A stretch of 64,000 nt of DNA from Mycobacterium sp. SMC-2. Its GTDB lineage: Bacteria > Actinomycetota > Actinomycetes > Mycobacteriales > Mycobacteriaceae. The position numbers and the translations under genes were made by a program. How positions within the stretch are numbered: the stretch's first letter is position 1; every line of letters begins with the position of its first letter. The stretch spans positions 558,001 to 622,000 of the forward strand of contig NZ_CP079863.1 in NCBI RefSeq assembly GCF_025263485.1, read 5' to 3'. The notes below the pieces were generated by a model. It was not told the DNA's origin and ran no database searches. It was given only the letters and a program-made list of their open reading frames with translations. Shown piece after piece: positions 54,776 through 63,468 of this stretch.

Positions 54776-56632
54776 ATGGCGGCCGACTACGACCGGCTCT
54801 TCCAATCCCCCGAGGGAATGGAAATTGCGGATGAGGCTGCGGCGCAGACGGAATTCGACGTCAACGCGCCGGTTGCGATGGCGTCCGCGCCGGTTTCGAC
54901 GTCGCCCGCCCCGCCCAGCGCGCACGAGCCGAACGGCCATAGCCCGCCGCCGATGCCCATCCACTTCGAGGAGCATCTTTCCTCGGCCCCACCGGAGCCG
55001 CCGCCCGTCGAGTGGACCGCACCAAGCCAGCCGGCGCGACCCGCAATACCGATCGAACTGACGGAGCAACCCGCCCAAGCGCTGCCCGAACCACCCCCGG
55101 TCGAGCAGACCCAACCGGGCCCGCCGGCGCGACCCCCAATACCGATCGAACTGACGGAGCAACCCGCCCAAGCGCTGCCCGAACCACCCCCGGTCGAGCA
55201 GACCCAACCGGGCCCGCCGGCGCGACCCCCAATACCGATCGAACTGACGGAGCAACCCGCCCAAGCGCTGCCCGAACCACCCCCGGTCGAGCGGCGGAGG
55301 CAGCCCCCGGCCGAACCTCCGCCCGTTGATCGCGGCCAGCGGCCTCCGCCGCTCGAGGCGAAATCGGCAGCGCAGCAATCGGAACCGCGCCCGCCGACGC
55401 CGGCTCAGCATGCCCGGCATTCGCGCCGAGACAACCGCGACGACACCAACGGGCCAAACCTCCCCAGCACCGGGCGACACAGCCATCGCGCCGAGCAACC
55501 CGATCACGTCAAAGCAACGATCGGACCCTCCGCCCCATCAACTCCACGCGCCAACCGCGCCGCGGCGGAGCCGAACGGCGGGCCAGTGCCGTTGAAACAA
55601 CGTGAACGGCCGGCATCGCCCGCCAGTCCTGCACGCCCCGCGGTGCAACGGCCCACGGAATCGCCGGCGCCACCGAAGCCCCCGGTGCCCGCGAACGGCG
55701 AACGCGGCACAACCGATGCGGTCACCCACATTGGTGTTGAGCCCGCCAAGAAGTCAGCCGAAAAGGCGGTACCGCAACGGGGTTGGCGGCGTACGGTGTA
55801 CAAGTTGACGCGCATCAACGCGGGCCCGTCCCGTGACGAGCGATATGAGCTGGACTTACACCGGCGAATTCGGCGCATTCCCAGCGGTTCTCATCAGATC
55901 GCCGTGCTGAGCCTCAAGGGCGGTGTCGGCAAGACGACCCTGACGGTCGCCCTGGGTTCGATGCTGGCACAGGTGCGCGGCGACCGGATCCTGGCGTTCG
56001 ATGCGGATGCGGAGTCAGGCAACCTGGCCGATCGGGCAGGGCAACGGTCGGCTTCGAGTGTTGTCGATCTGCTCGCCGGGAAAGGCCTTTCGCACTACAA
56101 CGACGTGCGGTCGCTCACCAGCGTCAATGCGGTCAACCTCGAGGTGCTCGCCGCGGCGGATTACAGCACGGTGCCGCGCGCTTTCAGTGCGGCGGACTGG
56201 CAACAGGCCGCCGACACGGTGTCGAGGTTTTACAGCGTCGTGCTGACTGACTGCGGGGCCGGCTTGACGCGCGGTCTGCTCGCAACCGCATCCGGGGCGG
56301 TGATCGTGACCAGCGCATCGATCGACGGTGCCCGGCAAGCCGCGGTCGCGATCGATTGGTTGCGCAATAGCGGTCATCAGGATCTGCTGAGCCGCGCATG
56401 CGTGGTGATCAACCATGTGGTGCCGGGCGAACCCAACGTCGCGATCACCGACTTGGTGCGCCAATTCGGGCAGCATGTTCGCCCGGATCGCGTCGTGGTG
56501 TTGCCGTGGGACAAACACGTCGCGACGGGGAAAGGGATCGAAATCCGCCTGCTCGACCCCGTTTACAAGCGTAGGATTACCGAGCTTGCCGCAGCACTGT
56601 CCGACGATTTCGACAGGGGTGAACGTCGTTGA
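54776..56632 (+). CDS. espI: ESX-1 protein EspI (Pro-rich, MinD-like ATPase)
   Basis: The 618-residue protein has a Pro/Ala-rich N-terminal half containing three copies of a 31-residue unit, a charged linker, and a C-terminal ParA/MinD ATPase with LSLKGGVGKTTL (about residues 377-388), FDADAESGNLADRA, and VVLTDCGAGL (about 485-494). Mtb EspI (Rv3876, 666 aa) modulates ESX-1 at low ATP. The start is ATG 54776 with GAAAGGG upstream. It overlaps eccD1 by 4 nt. Confidence 0.93.
   Translation: MAADYDRLFQSPEGMEIADEAAAQTEFDVNAPVAMASAPVSTSPAPPSAHEPNGHSPPPMPIHFEEHLSSAPPEPPPVEWTAPSQPARPAIPIELTEQPAQALPEPPPVEQTQPGPPARPPIPIELTEQPAQALPEPPPVEQTQPGPPARPPIPIELTEQPAQALPEPPPVERRRQPPAEPPPVDRGQRPPPLEAKSAAQQSEPRPPTPAQHARHSRRDNRDDTNGPNLPSTGRHSHRAEQPDHVKATIGPSAPSTPRANRAAAEPNGGPVPLKQRERPASPASPARPAVQRPTESPAPPKPPVPANGERGTTDAVTHIGVEPAKKSAEKAVPQRGWRRTVYKLTRINAGPSRDERYELDLHRRIRRIPSGSHQIAVLSLKGGVGKTTLTVALGSMLAQVRGDRILAFDADAESGNLADRAGQRSASSVVDLLAGKGLSHYNDVRSLTSVNAVNLEVLAAADYSTVPRAFSAADWQQAADTVSRFYSVVLTDCGAGLTRGLLATASGAVIVTSASIDGARQAAVAIDWLRNSGHQDLLSRACVVINHVVPGEPNVAITDLVRQFGQHVRPDRVVVLPWDKHVATGKGIEIRLLDPVYKRRITELAAALSDDFDRGERR
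55031..55292 (+). repeat. 93-bp tandem repeat in espI (2.8 copies)
   Basis: Three in-frame units begin at 55031, 55124 and 55217, exactly 93 bp (31 codons) apart; the third stops after 76 bp. They encode Pro-rich segments of the type IPIELTEQPAQALPEPPPVE. Near-identity at DNA level indicates recent expansion. Confidence 0.9.
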
Positions 56633-58182
56633 GCGCACCCACCGCTACTCCCGGCGCAGCCGCGACTGCGGGTGCCGCCGGCACCACCGCCCCCGCCAAG
56701 CCCGCAACCACCCGGGTGACCATTCTTACCGGACGGCGGATGACCGATATCGTCCTGCCATCGTCTGCGCCGATAGAGGCGTACATCGATGACACCGTCT
56801 CGGTGCTGGCCGAACTTCTCGAAGACACTCCGGCCGATGTCTTGGCCGGCTTCGACTTCTCCGCCCAGGGCGCATGGACTTTCGCCCGGCCCGGGGCCCC
56901 GCCACTGAAGCCCGACAAGTCGCTCGACGACGCCGTCATCGTCGACGGATCGCTGCTGACGCTGGTGCCGGTGAGCCGCACCGAGCGATACCGGCCGCTC
57001 GTCGAGGACGTCATCGACGCGATCGCCGTGCTCGACGAATCGGCCGAGTTCGACCGACCGGCTTTGAATCGCTTTATCGGCGTGGCGCTTCCAATCGTCA
57101 CCGTGGCGGTCGCCGCCGTCGCGGCGCTGGCATGGTGGAACACCGGCCGTCACCTGTGGTGGCCGCTCGCGCTGGGCATCGCCGGCCTTTCGGCGCTGGC
57201 GGGCAGCTGGGTGGCCAAGAAGTTCTACCAGAATCTGAGCCTGTCGGAGAGCCTGCTGGCGACGGCGGCGCCATTGATCACCGTCGCTGCGGCGCTGGCC
57301 ATTCCGGCGCCCCGCGGAGCGGCTCCGTTCGGGGCGCCCCAGCTCGCCGGCGCGGCAGCGGTGGTGCTGTTCTTGACGCTGCTGACCAGGGGTGGCCCAC
57401 GCCGGCGTTCCGAGCTCGCATCATTCGTCGTCGTCACATCGATTGCGGTGACCGCGGCCGCCCTCGCCTTCGGCTATGGCTGGCAGCATTGGGTGCCGGC
57501 GGGAGCCATTGCGTTTGGGCTCTTTACCATCACCAATGCGGCCAAGCTGACCGTCGCGGTCGCCCGGATCGCCCTGCCCCCAATCCCAGCGCCCGGCGAG
57601 GCCGTCGAGCACGACGAGTTGCTCGATCCCGTTGCGGGCCAAGAGCTCGGCGACGACAAAGAAGCCAGGACGTGGCAGGCCATCATCGCCTCGGTGCCGA
57701 GCTCCGCCGCACGCCTCACCGAACGCAGCGAGCTTGCCACGCGACTGCTGATTGGATTCGTCACGGCCGGCACCCTGGTGCTGGCTGCCGGTGTCATCGC
57801 GATCGTGGTGCGCGGACACTTCTTCGTACACAGCCTGGTCGTCGCCGGGTTGGTCACCGCCGCATGCGGATTCAGGTCACGTCTCTACGCCGACCGGTGG
57901 TGCGCGTGGGCGCTGCTCGCGGCGACCGTCGCCATTCCGATCGGTGTAACCGCGAGGTTGAGCCTCTGGTATCCACACCTGGCATGGCTCTTCCTGACCA
58001 TCCTGGCGGCCATCAGTGTGGTGGCGCTCGCGGTCGTCGGGGCCACGGTCGGGATCCGCCGGATCTCACCGGTGGCGAAGCGCGTCCTGGAACTGCTCGA
58101 CGGGGTTTTGGTCGCCGCCATCCTGCCAATGCTGTTGTGGGTCACGGGCGTCTACGACATGGTCCGCAACATTCAATTCTGA
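56629..58182 (+). CDS. eccD1: ESX-1 channel component EccD1
   Basis: EccD1 is the multi-pass channel subunit. The 517 residues match Rv3877 (511). It has an N-terminal ubiquitin-like domain (about residues 22-115: TRVTILTGRRMTDIVLP) and about eleven transmembrane helices from about 143 to 513. It starts at TTG 56629, overlapping the espI stop by 4 nt, so translation is coupled. GAGCGATACCGP-type linker residues precede helix 1. Confidence 0.96.
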   Translation: MSAPTATPGAAATAGAAGTTAPAKPATTRVTILTGRRMTDIVLPSSAPIEAYIDDTVSVLAELLEDTPADVLAGFDFSAQGAWTFARPGAPPLKPDKSLDDAVIVDGSLLTLVPVSRTERYRPLVEDVIDAIAVLDESAEFDRPALNRFIGVALPIVTVAVAAVAALAWWNTGRHLWWPLALGIAGLSALAGSWVAKKFYQNLSLSESLLATAAPLITVAAALAIPAPRGAAPFGAPQLAGAAAVVLFLTLLTRGGPRRRSELASFVVVTSIAVTAAALAFGYGWQHWVPAGAIAFGLFTITNAAKLTVAVARIALPPIPAPGEAVEHDELLDPVAGQELGDDKEARTWQAIIASVPSSAARLTERSELATRLLIGFVTAGTLVLAAGVIAIVVRGHFFVHSLVVAGLVTAACGFRSRLYADRWCAWALLAATVAIPIGVTARLSLWYPHLAWLFLTILAAISVVALAVVGATVGIRRISPVAKRVLELLDGVLVAAILPMLLWVTGVYDMVRNIQF

Positions 58183-58268
58183 CGGGGCAGGCAAAAATTG
58201 CCGCGGTTCAGGCGCCCGCAGGTTAGGTAAGATTCTCGTAATCGAAAGCGGGCAGAGGAGATCGGCTG

Positions 58269-58979
58269 ATGATCGAGCCATTGGTCGTGGAACCCGCGCG
58301 CTTGGAGACCGCAGGAAACACGCTGCAGGATCTGCCGTTTCCCGTGCCGCCCGCGCCAATCGTGGCTCCCGGGACGGATTCGGTGTCAGCGGCCATCAAT
58401 TCGACATTGCCGATCATCGAATCACCGGTGACCGACGGGTTGCCCGCCGTCAAGGCCGCCCTGACCAAGACCGGATCGAGCATCGCTGCTGCGGCCGGCA
58501 TGTACACCGATACCGACCAGCGGCTTGGTGACCACCTGACCCAAGTCCAGTTCCGCGCCGCCGCGAAAGAGCCTGTGAGCGGTTCCCCGGGCGACAAACC
58601 CGATACGGACAAACCGAAAGACGGCGACAAGCCGAGCACGTCCAAGCCCACTCCGCAGCCCGGTACGCCGACGCCTCAACTCGGCCAACTGGCCGGCGCA
58701 GCGGGACCGCTGGGATCCGTGATGCAGGGCATGCAGGGGGCGATGGGAAGCATGCAGGGCATGCAGGGCGCCGGAGCCACGCCCGCGCAACTCGCCGACA
58801 GCAACAAGAGGGACCCGTCTTCCACCGACGAGGACCGGCTGGTCGACGAACCGAAGGCCGACGAGGAAGGCGGGCCGGCCGAGGCGCAGGCCGGCGGCGC
58901 GGCGCCGGGCGCTGAGACGGCCGAAAAGGCTCCGGCCCAGCCCAGGACGCCGGCCGGCACGCAGGCGACGCCCCTCTGA
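58269..58979 (+). CDS. espJ: ESX-1 associated protein EspJ
   Basis: The 236-residue protein has an N-terminal helical region (about residues 1-95, beginning MIEPLVVEPARLETAGNTLQ) and a Pro/Gly/Met-rich low-complexity C-terminus with GMQGAMGSMQGMQ. It corresponds to Rv3878 (280), shorter by loss in the tail. GAGGAG lies 8 nt before the ATG. EspJ is a reported ESX-1 substrate-type protein. Stop 58979 is followed by two hairpin sequences. Confidence 0.87.
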   Translation: MIEPLVVEPARLETAGNTLQDLPFPVPPAPIVAPGTDSVSAAINSTLPIIESPVTDGLPAVKAALTKTGSSIAAAAGMYTDTDQRLGDHLTQVQFRAAAKEPVSGSPGDKPDTDKPKDGDKPSTSKPTPQPGTPTPQLGQLAGAAGPLGSVMQGMQGAMGSMQGMQGAGATPAQLADSNKRDPSSTDEDRLVDEPKADEEGGPAEAQAGGAAPGAETAEKAPAQPRTPAGTQATPL

Positions 58980-59028
58980 GCGGTTAAGCGCCCGGCACCA
59001 CCCGCGCATCAAGCTGCTGCCCGCAGGG

Positions 59029-59069
59029 GACGTTTCGAACGTCTGCCGGCCAGCCATTAACGGGCCGGC
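59029..59069 (+). terminator. Two hairpins after espJ
   Basis: GACGTT-TCG-AACGTC (59029-59043) and GCCGGCC (59045-59051) with GGCCGGC (59063-59069) form two successive stems 50-90 nt after the espJ stop. They probably end the eccD1-espJ transcript before espB2. Confidence 0.45.
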
Positions 59070-59119
59070 GTGTGCCGCTGCGACCCGCCACCCGTGGGAA
59101 AACTCCCGGTCGGAGGGGC

Positions 59120-59149
59120 TTGTGCCGTCTGTAGTCATATGACTACACT
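59120..59149 (+). promoter_or_regulatory. espB2 promoter candidate
   Basis: TTGTGC (59120-59125), an 18-bp spacer and TACACT (59144-59149) form a plausible promoter. The spacer and the -10 are covered by the palindrome at 59130-59147. Confidence 0.4.
59130..59147. promoter_or_regulatory. Perfect 18-bp operator-like palindrome 1
   Basis: TGTAGTCATATGACTACA is a perfect palindrome. Its half-site TGTAGTCA recurs in the second palindrome 34 bp downstream (centre to centre). It overlaps the candidate espB2 -10 box. Confidence 0.75.
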
Positions 59150-59162
59150 CCCGGGTAGTGCA

Positions 59163-59182
59163 CTGTAGTCACCTGACTACAG
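59163..59182. promoter_or_regulatory. Perfect 20-bp operator-like palindrome 2
   Basis: CTGTAGTCACCTGACTACAG has perfect 9-bp arms around CC and lies 22 bp before the espB2 start, upstream of its GAGGAG ribosome site. Same half-sites as palindrome 1. Confidence 0.75.
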
Positions 59183-59204
59183 TCGGGACCGAGGAGATCA
59201 TCCC

Positions 59205-60632
59205 ATGACGCAGACGCTGTCCCAACCGCAGACGCTGAGTGTGGAATACCAGGAGCTGATGGCCAGGGCCGACGAGGTGGAGGCCGCGTTCCCGGGACAG
59301 CCCGCGGACAACCCCGCAGCGCCCTGTGCCCTGGCCACGGTCGCCGCCGCCGCCGCGCAACTTGCGTTGTCCGCCGACAACATGCGCCTTTACCTGGGGG
59401 TGGGGGAACGCGAGCGCCGCCGCCTCGCGGATTCGCTGCGCAACGCGGCCAAAGCCTACGAGGAGGTCGACGAGAGCGCGGAAGAGGCCATCAACGACGG
59501 CACGTCGATTTCGGCCGCGGCCCCCGGCGTCGCGGACGAGGGTCCCGACCCGCTGACACTCAGCGACACGAAAAAGGTTGGGGGGTCGTCGATCGAGGCG
59601 ACGCCTTACTACCCCGTCCGGCAGGCCGCCGAGGAGATCGCCGAACTTGATCAGGGCGTCTCGTTCGACCTGTTTGCACAGGCGTGGACCGATCACCAGC
59701 GAGCGTTGTTGGAGGCCCGTTATCGTTTCCGGCCGTTCGTCGACTGGTACGGCGACGCGACTTATGCCGTTGAAGACAACTTCGATTCGCACCGGTCGTG
59801 GCTCGACCAAATGGCGGCGTTGTCCGGCGCGATGGTCAGCCAGGCGCAAGGGGTCGTGTCGACGCACCGTTGGGCCGTCACGGAGCACCCCACGGTCGCG
59901 CAGCTGAAGGAGCTCGACGACGCCTGGGTGTACTTCCAAAGCCATCTGCCCGCGCAGCATTGGAAAGGCAGCGTCAAGCCCGCATTGGAAGAGGAGTACG
60001 CCAGGTTGCAGAAGAAGTCGGAGGAGGTACTGGCGGAATACGAAAGAAGGGCGGCCCTGCCTTTGGCGCCGATCAATCCGCCCAAGCCTCCTGCCGCCTA
60101 CTACATCGCCCCGCCACCCGAACCCGGCTCGTACGAGACGGATCCCGACACCCCTTACGGCGAGTTGCCCTACGGCGACGAATACCTGACCACCCCCACC
60201 GGCATGCCGAGTGCACCATTCGCCGGTACGCCGGCGATGCCCACTGACCCGACGGGGGCGGGCGTTTGGAGGGGGGCGCCCGCCCCGCCGAAAACCCCGG
60301 GGCTCAAACCGGCCGGGTTGGGCGGCGGCGGAGCCGGTGTGCCGTCGATGCCGTTGCAGCCCGCGGTGGACGCCGAAGCGCCGTCACGGCCCGCCGGGGC
60401 GGCAGCCGGGTCCGCCGGCCCGGGCCGCGGAATGCCAGGCCGCAGCGACGCATTGGGCGGCGGCATGGGCGCGGCGCCGATGGGCGCCCCCGGGCCTCAG
60501 GGGCAACAGAACGGCAAAGGCAAACGCGCGCAACAAGATCAGGAGTCGCTCTATACCGAGCGGCGGCCGTGGACCGAGGGCGTGATCGGCCGGCGGCGCA
60601 GGGAAGTCGTCGAGGACAAGGACCCCCGGTGA
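59205..60632 (+). CDS. Second EspB (EspB2), ESX-1 secreted substrate
   Basis: The 475-residue protein is an EspB paralog: PE/PPE-like helical N-terminal domain with the secretion motif YEEVD (about residues 86-90, context KAYEEVDESAEEA) and W-x-G at DWYGDAT (about 180-186), a Pro-rich linker (NPPKPPAAYYIAPPPEP), and a Gly/Pro/Met-rich tail ending LYTERRPWTEGVIG, as in EspB. In H37Rv only one espB exists, after espL on the opposite strand; the canonical copy is also present here at the window end. GAGGAG lies upstream. It has its own palindromic promoter. Confidence 0.9.
   Translation: MTQTLSQPQTLSVEYQELMARADEVEAAFPGQPADNPAAPCALATVAAAAAQLALSADNMRLYLGVGERERRRLADSLRNAAKAYEEVDESAEEAINDGTSISAAAPGVADEGPDPLTLSDTKKVGGSSIEATPYYPVRQAAEEIAELDQGVSFDLFAQAWTDHQRALLEARYRFRPFVDWYGDATYAVEDNFDSHRSWLDQMAALSGAMVSQAQGVVSTHRWAVTEHPTVAQLKELDDAWVYFQSHLPAQHWKGSVKPALEEEYARLQKKSEEVLAEYERRAALPLAPINPPKPPAAYYIAPPPEPGSYETDPDTPYGELPYGDEYLTTPTGMPSAPFAGTPAMPTDPTGAGVWRGAPAPPKTPGLKPAGLGGGGAGVPSMPLQPAVDAEAPSRPAGAAAGSAGPGRGMPGRSDALGGGMGAAPMGAPGPQGQQNGKGKRAQQDQESLYTERRPWTEGVIGRRRREVVEDKDPR
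60333..60380. repeat. 48-bp inverted repeat, copy in espB2
   Basis: These 48 bp are the exact reverse complement of 63715-63762 in the canonical espB. They encode the shared GVPSMPLQPAVDAEA stretch. Flanking sequence is also similar but not identical. Confidence 0.85.
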
Positions 60633-60639
60633 TCAGTTG

Positions 60640-60724
60640 ACGCTCCGACGAAGGCGGGCCTTCTTCGCTCCGGCCGAGGGGTGCCGGAACCTCTGGAAGA
60701 AGGCCCGCTGCTTCGTCGGAGTGT
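60640..60724. terminator. Large stem-loop between convergent espB2 and espK
   Basis: The left arm at 60643-60666 and the right arm at 60696-60721 are complementary over 24 bp with a single 2-nt bulge; two or three further pairs extend outwards. A 29-nt loop contains a smaller GAGG/CCTC stem. Placed between two convergent stops (60632 and 60741), it is a likely bidirectional terminator. Confidence 0.7.
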
Positions 60725-60740
60725 GGAGTGGACCACCAAC

Positions 60741-62942
60741 TCACGATGCTTCGGCTAGGGCTGCCGTCAACAACCCGGCGAGGTGCTTCCAGTACAGCCA
60801 GTCGGCGACGGCGGCGCGCTGGGCCACCGGGTCGACCGCGGTGTGCGCCTCCGAGACAAAAACCTCCTGGGCGTGCTCGGCGTAGCGTTGGAAGGCCCGC
60901 AAGTGCGCTGCCTGCCGCCCAGGTGAACGACTGGCCAGCGGCTTCATCACGTCGAACCACAGCATCGGCCGCCGGTCGACGGGCGGGGCGGCATCCTCGG
61001 GCGATTTCGGCACCTGGGCGAGCATCTCCTGCAGGCTGATCTTCCCGTCGGCCAGCGAGGCGGCGAGCTGAGCCGCGGCATCGGAGTCCATCAGTTCTTC
61101 GGGCGCCCGGTGGCTGTCCGCCGACGGCGTGGCATCCGCCGGCGCCGGCGGCAACAGGTCGACCAACCGCACGTCTGTGGTCTCCGCCAACCGGTACGCC
61201 GCCTCCGGGTCCAGCACCTCCAGCCGGGATCGACCGACCATGTCGCCGCTGTCCGGGATGTCGTCGGGCTTGAGCACGACCTTGGCCGCGCCGGGATCCG
61301 AATTGGCCAGCTGCTCCTCGGTCGCGATCACCGCCCGCAGCTTCTGGTCGTGATGCTGCGCCCAACCCTGCACGGCCATCACCGGGTAGGTGGCCCAGCG
61401 CGCCCGCTCGGCGATCGGAATCGCGTCGTCGGCACTGGCCATCTGCACCTGTTCGGGTAACTGGACCCCGTCGGGGATGTAGCCGAGCCCGTAGCTGTTG
61501 GCCACCACGATCGCGCCATCGGTGGTCACCGCCGTCACCCAGAAGAATCCGAGTTCGCCGGCACCATTGGCGCCGGGCGCGTTCAAGGCCGCCGCGATGC
61601 GCCGCGCCAGCCGCAGCGGATCGGACCCGCCGCCCTGGCGGCGCTCCGCGTCGGCGGTGGCCGCGTCCGCGATGGCGTCACGTTCGGCGCGCGCTTTCGA
61701 AACCGGGATGATGGGCGTCACCACAACGGCATCCGGCGAATCACTCCGCTCCTTCGCCGACGCCGGGTCGCCGGCGGAAGCGGCCGGTTGAGTGGTCGCC
61801 GGGCGGTGGCGGGCCGCCGCCGGTCGTGTCGTGGCAGAACCACTTGTCGGTTTCTGCCCGGCCGAAGCACCGGAGCCCGCCCCGCCACCGCGACCGCGTG
61901 ACGCGCCGCCCGACGCGCCCGGCAGTCCAGCCGGCATGCCCGCGGCGCCGGCAGGCGCAGCCGAGGCCGATTCCTCCGTGCGGGGCGCCACCGACGGCGA
62001 CATCAGCGACGCCGGCGTCATGCCCTTGCCGCGTCCGCCCGCACCGAGCGGTTCCGCCGAGGCCGCCGGGCTCAGCGGAGCTGCGGGAGCCAACGGAGGC
62101 GCCGGCGAACCGCCCGGGCCGCCCGGCACCGCGGGCCCGCCGCCGCCGGGCTTGGCGGCCGGTGGTGCGGGCGCCTGGCCCGGTACGGTCGGCATCCCGG
62201 GAGGGGGCTGCGCCCCGGGACCCGGTGTGGGCATTCCCGGTGTGGGCATTCCTGGTGGTGGCATTCCGGGAGGCGCGAGTGGGGGCGCCGCAGGCGGTGG
62301 CGTCACCGGCGCCGGTGGCGCCGGGCCGGGCCGGGGACCCTCTTCCTCGACGGGTTGCCCGGGCGAGGGCGGGGTGTCCGGAAGTGTGACCGGGGGCGGT
62401 GTCTTCTGATCGAGCAAGTCCTGCAGCGCATTGTGGGGCGGCTTCCATGCTTTGCTCGCCACAATCCGCTCGGCGGTTCCGGTGACCACGCTGAGGTTCG
62501 CCCCGTAGGCGGTGCTGACCACCGCATTTATCGCGGTGGTCCGTTCGGCGGCATCCAGGGTGGAGTCGTTTTCGAGGGCGCTGATTTCTGTCTGCGCTGC
62601 ATCGACGATGTCGCTCACGTCCCATTTGGCCTGAGCGACCGAATCGGCGACATACCTGTGCCAGGTGATCACCGTCGCCAGGCCGTTCTGCAACTTTTTG
62701 AGCTCATCGATGTTGGTGCCGAGCTCGCTCTTGGCGGCGGCGGCGGCGCTCCCGGACCAGAACCCGCCGTCGAAGATGTCGCCCTGCTCGTGCTGGCAGG
62801 TCTCTAACACCGCGGTGACCTGCCGCAGCACCTCGGTGTACTGCTGCGCCCGGTCGTAGTAGTTGTCCTCGTCCACCTCCGGCCAGGCGTCCGGGGCAAG
62901 CATCTGCGCGGCGTACTCGCTGATCGGCTTCGCGACGCCCAT
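60741..62942 (-). CDS. espK: ESX-1 associated protein EspK
   Basis: The 733 residues match Rv3879c (729). It has an N-terminal helical domain with W-x-G (GFWSGSAAAAA, about residues 61-71), a long Pro/Gly/Met-rich middle (about 200-410) with PPGMPTPG repeats, and a C-terminal alpha/beta domain (about 430-733). In M. marinum EspK interacts with EspB and EccCb1. It is the last gene of the minus-strand espB-espL-espK set in this window. Confidence 0.93.
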   Translation of the reverse strand: MGVAKPISEYAAQMLAPDAWPEVDEDNYYDRAQQYTEVLRQVTAVLETCQHEQGDIFDGGFWSGSAAAAAKSELGTNIDELKKLQNGLATVITWHRYVADSVAQAKWDVSDIVDAAQTEISALENDSTLDAAERTTAINAVVSTAYGANLSVVTGTAERIVASKAWKPPHNALQDLLDQKTPPPVTLPDTPPSPGQPVEEEGPRPGPAPPAPVTPPPAAPPLAPPGMPPPGMPTPGMPTPGPGAQPPPGMPTVPGQAPAPPAAKPGGGGPAVPGGPGGSPAPPLAPAAPLSPAASAEPLGAGGRGKGMTPASLMSPSVAPRTEESASAAPAGAAGMPAGLPGASGGASRGRGGGAGSGASAGQKPTSGSATTRPAAARHRPATTQPAASAGDPASAKERSDSPDAVVVTPIIPVSKARAERDAIADAATADAERRQGGGSDPLRLARRIAAALNAPGANGAGELGFFWVTAVTTDGAIVVANSYGLGYIPDGVQLPEQVQMASADDAIPIAERARWATYPVMAVQGWAQHHDQKLRAVIATEEQLANSDPGAAKVVLKPDDIPDSGDMVGRSRLEVLDPEAAYRLAETTDVRLVDLLPPAPADATPSADSHRAPEELMDSDAAAQLAASLADGKISLQEMLAQVPKSPEDAAPPVDRRPMLWFDVMKPLASRSPGRQAAHLRAFQRYAEHAQEVFVSEAHTAVDPVAQRAAVADWLYWKHLAGLLTAALAEAS

Positions 62943-63111
62943 TGCCTACTCCTCTCGCGGCGGCACGGGGAAACGCGTCGGCCGCTGGGGGGTACCGGAC
63001 ATCATGGTTAGTAAGCGTAATCGAGGTTCAGCCAAGCCCACTGCGGCAAATTGCAGCGTCGGTCACCGCCGGTCGGAGAACATCAAATCCATGTCCCGCA
63101 CCGGGTTTCGC

Positions 63112-63459
63112 TCAGGTTAAGCCGAGGGTTTCTTTGAGCGAACCGGCGATGCCGGCGACCAATTCGATAAGCCGGTCCTCCTCGGCGTCGATCGCGGCGG
63201 TCGCGACGGCCCGCGCGTTGCCGATCGCCTCGTTGACACGCTCCCCGACCGTTTCCGCGCCCAGGCGCAGCAGGCCGTCCTCGATATGCAGACCGGTCAG
63301 GCAAAGCCGAGCATTGAGGGTTGCCTCGACTGTCTTCGATTCGTCTGTGGCCGTGAATGTTTCGGTATTCGTTCGGTGCTGCTGGTCTTCCAAGGCCGAC
63401 TGGAACAGCTGCGCCTGCCGCAGCGCCTCTGCCACCTGGGGATGCATTTCCACGGTCAT
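63112..63459 (-). CDS. espL: ESX-1 associated protein EspL
   Basis: The 115-residue protein equals Rv3880c in length and has the YbaB/EbfC-like fold of EspL: helix, beta-hairpin (TNTETFTATDESKTVEATLN) and GLHIEDGLLRLGAETVGERVNEAI. EspL supports EspE/F/H and EspB levels in other species. ATG 63459 is chosen for AAGGA 6 nt upstream; the TTG two codons earlier is an alternative. It starts 9 nt after the espB stop. Confidence 0.93.
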   Translation of the reverse strand: MTVEMHPQVAEALRQAQLFQSALEDQQHRTNTETFTATDESKTVEATLNARLCLTGLHIEDGLLRLGAETVGERVNEAIGNARAVATAAIDAEEDRLIELVAGIAGSLKETLGLT

Positions 63460-63468
63460 TCGCAATCC

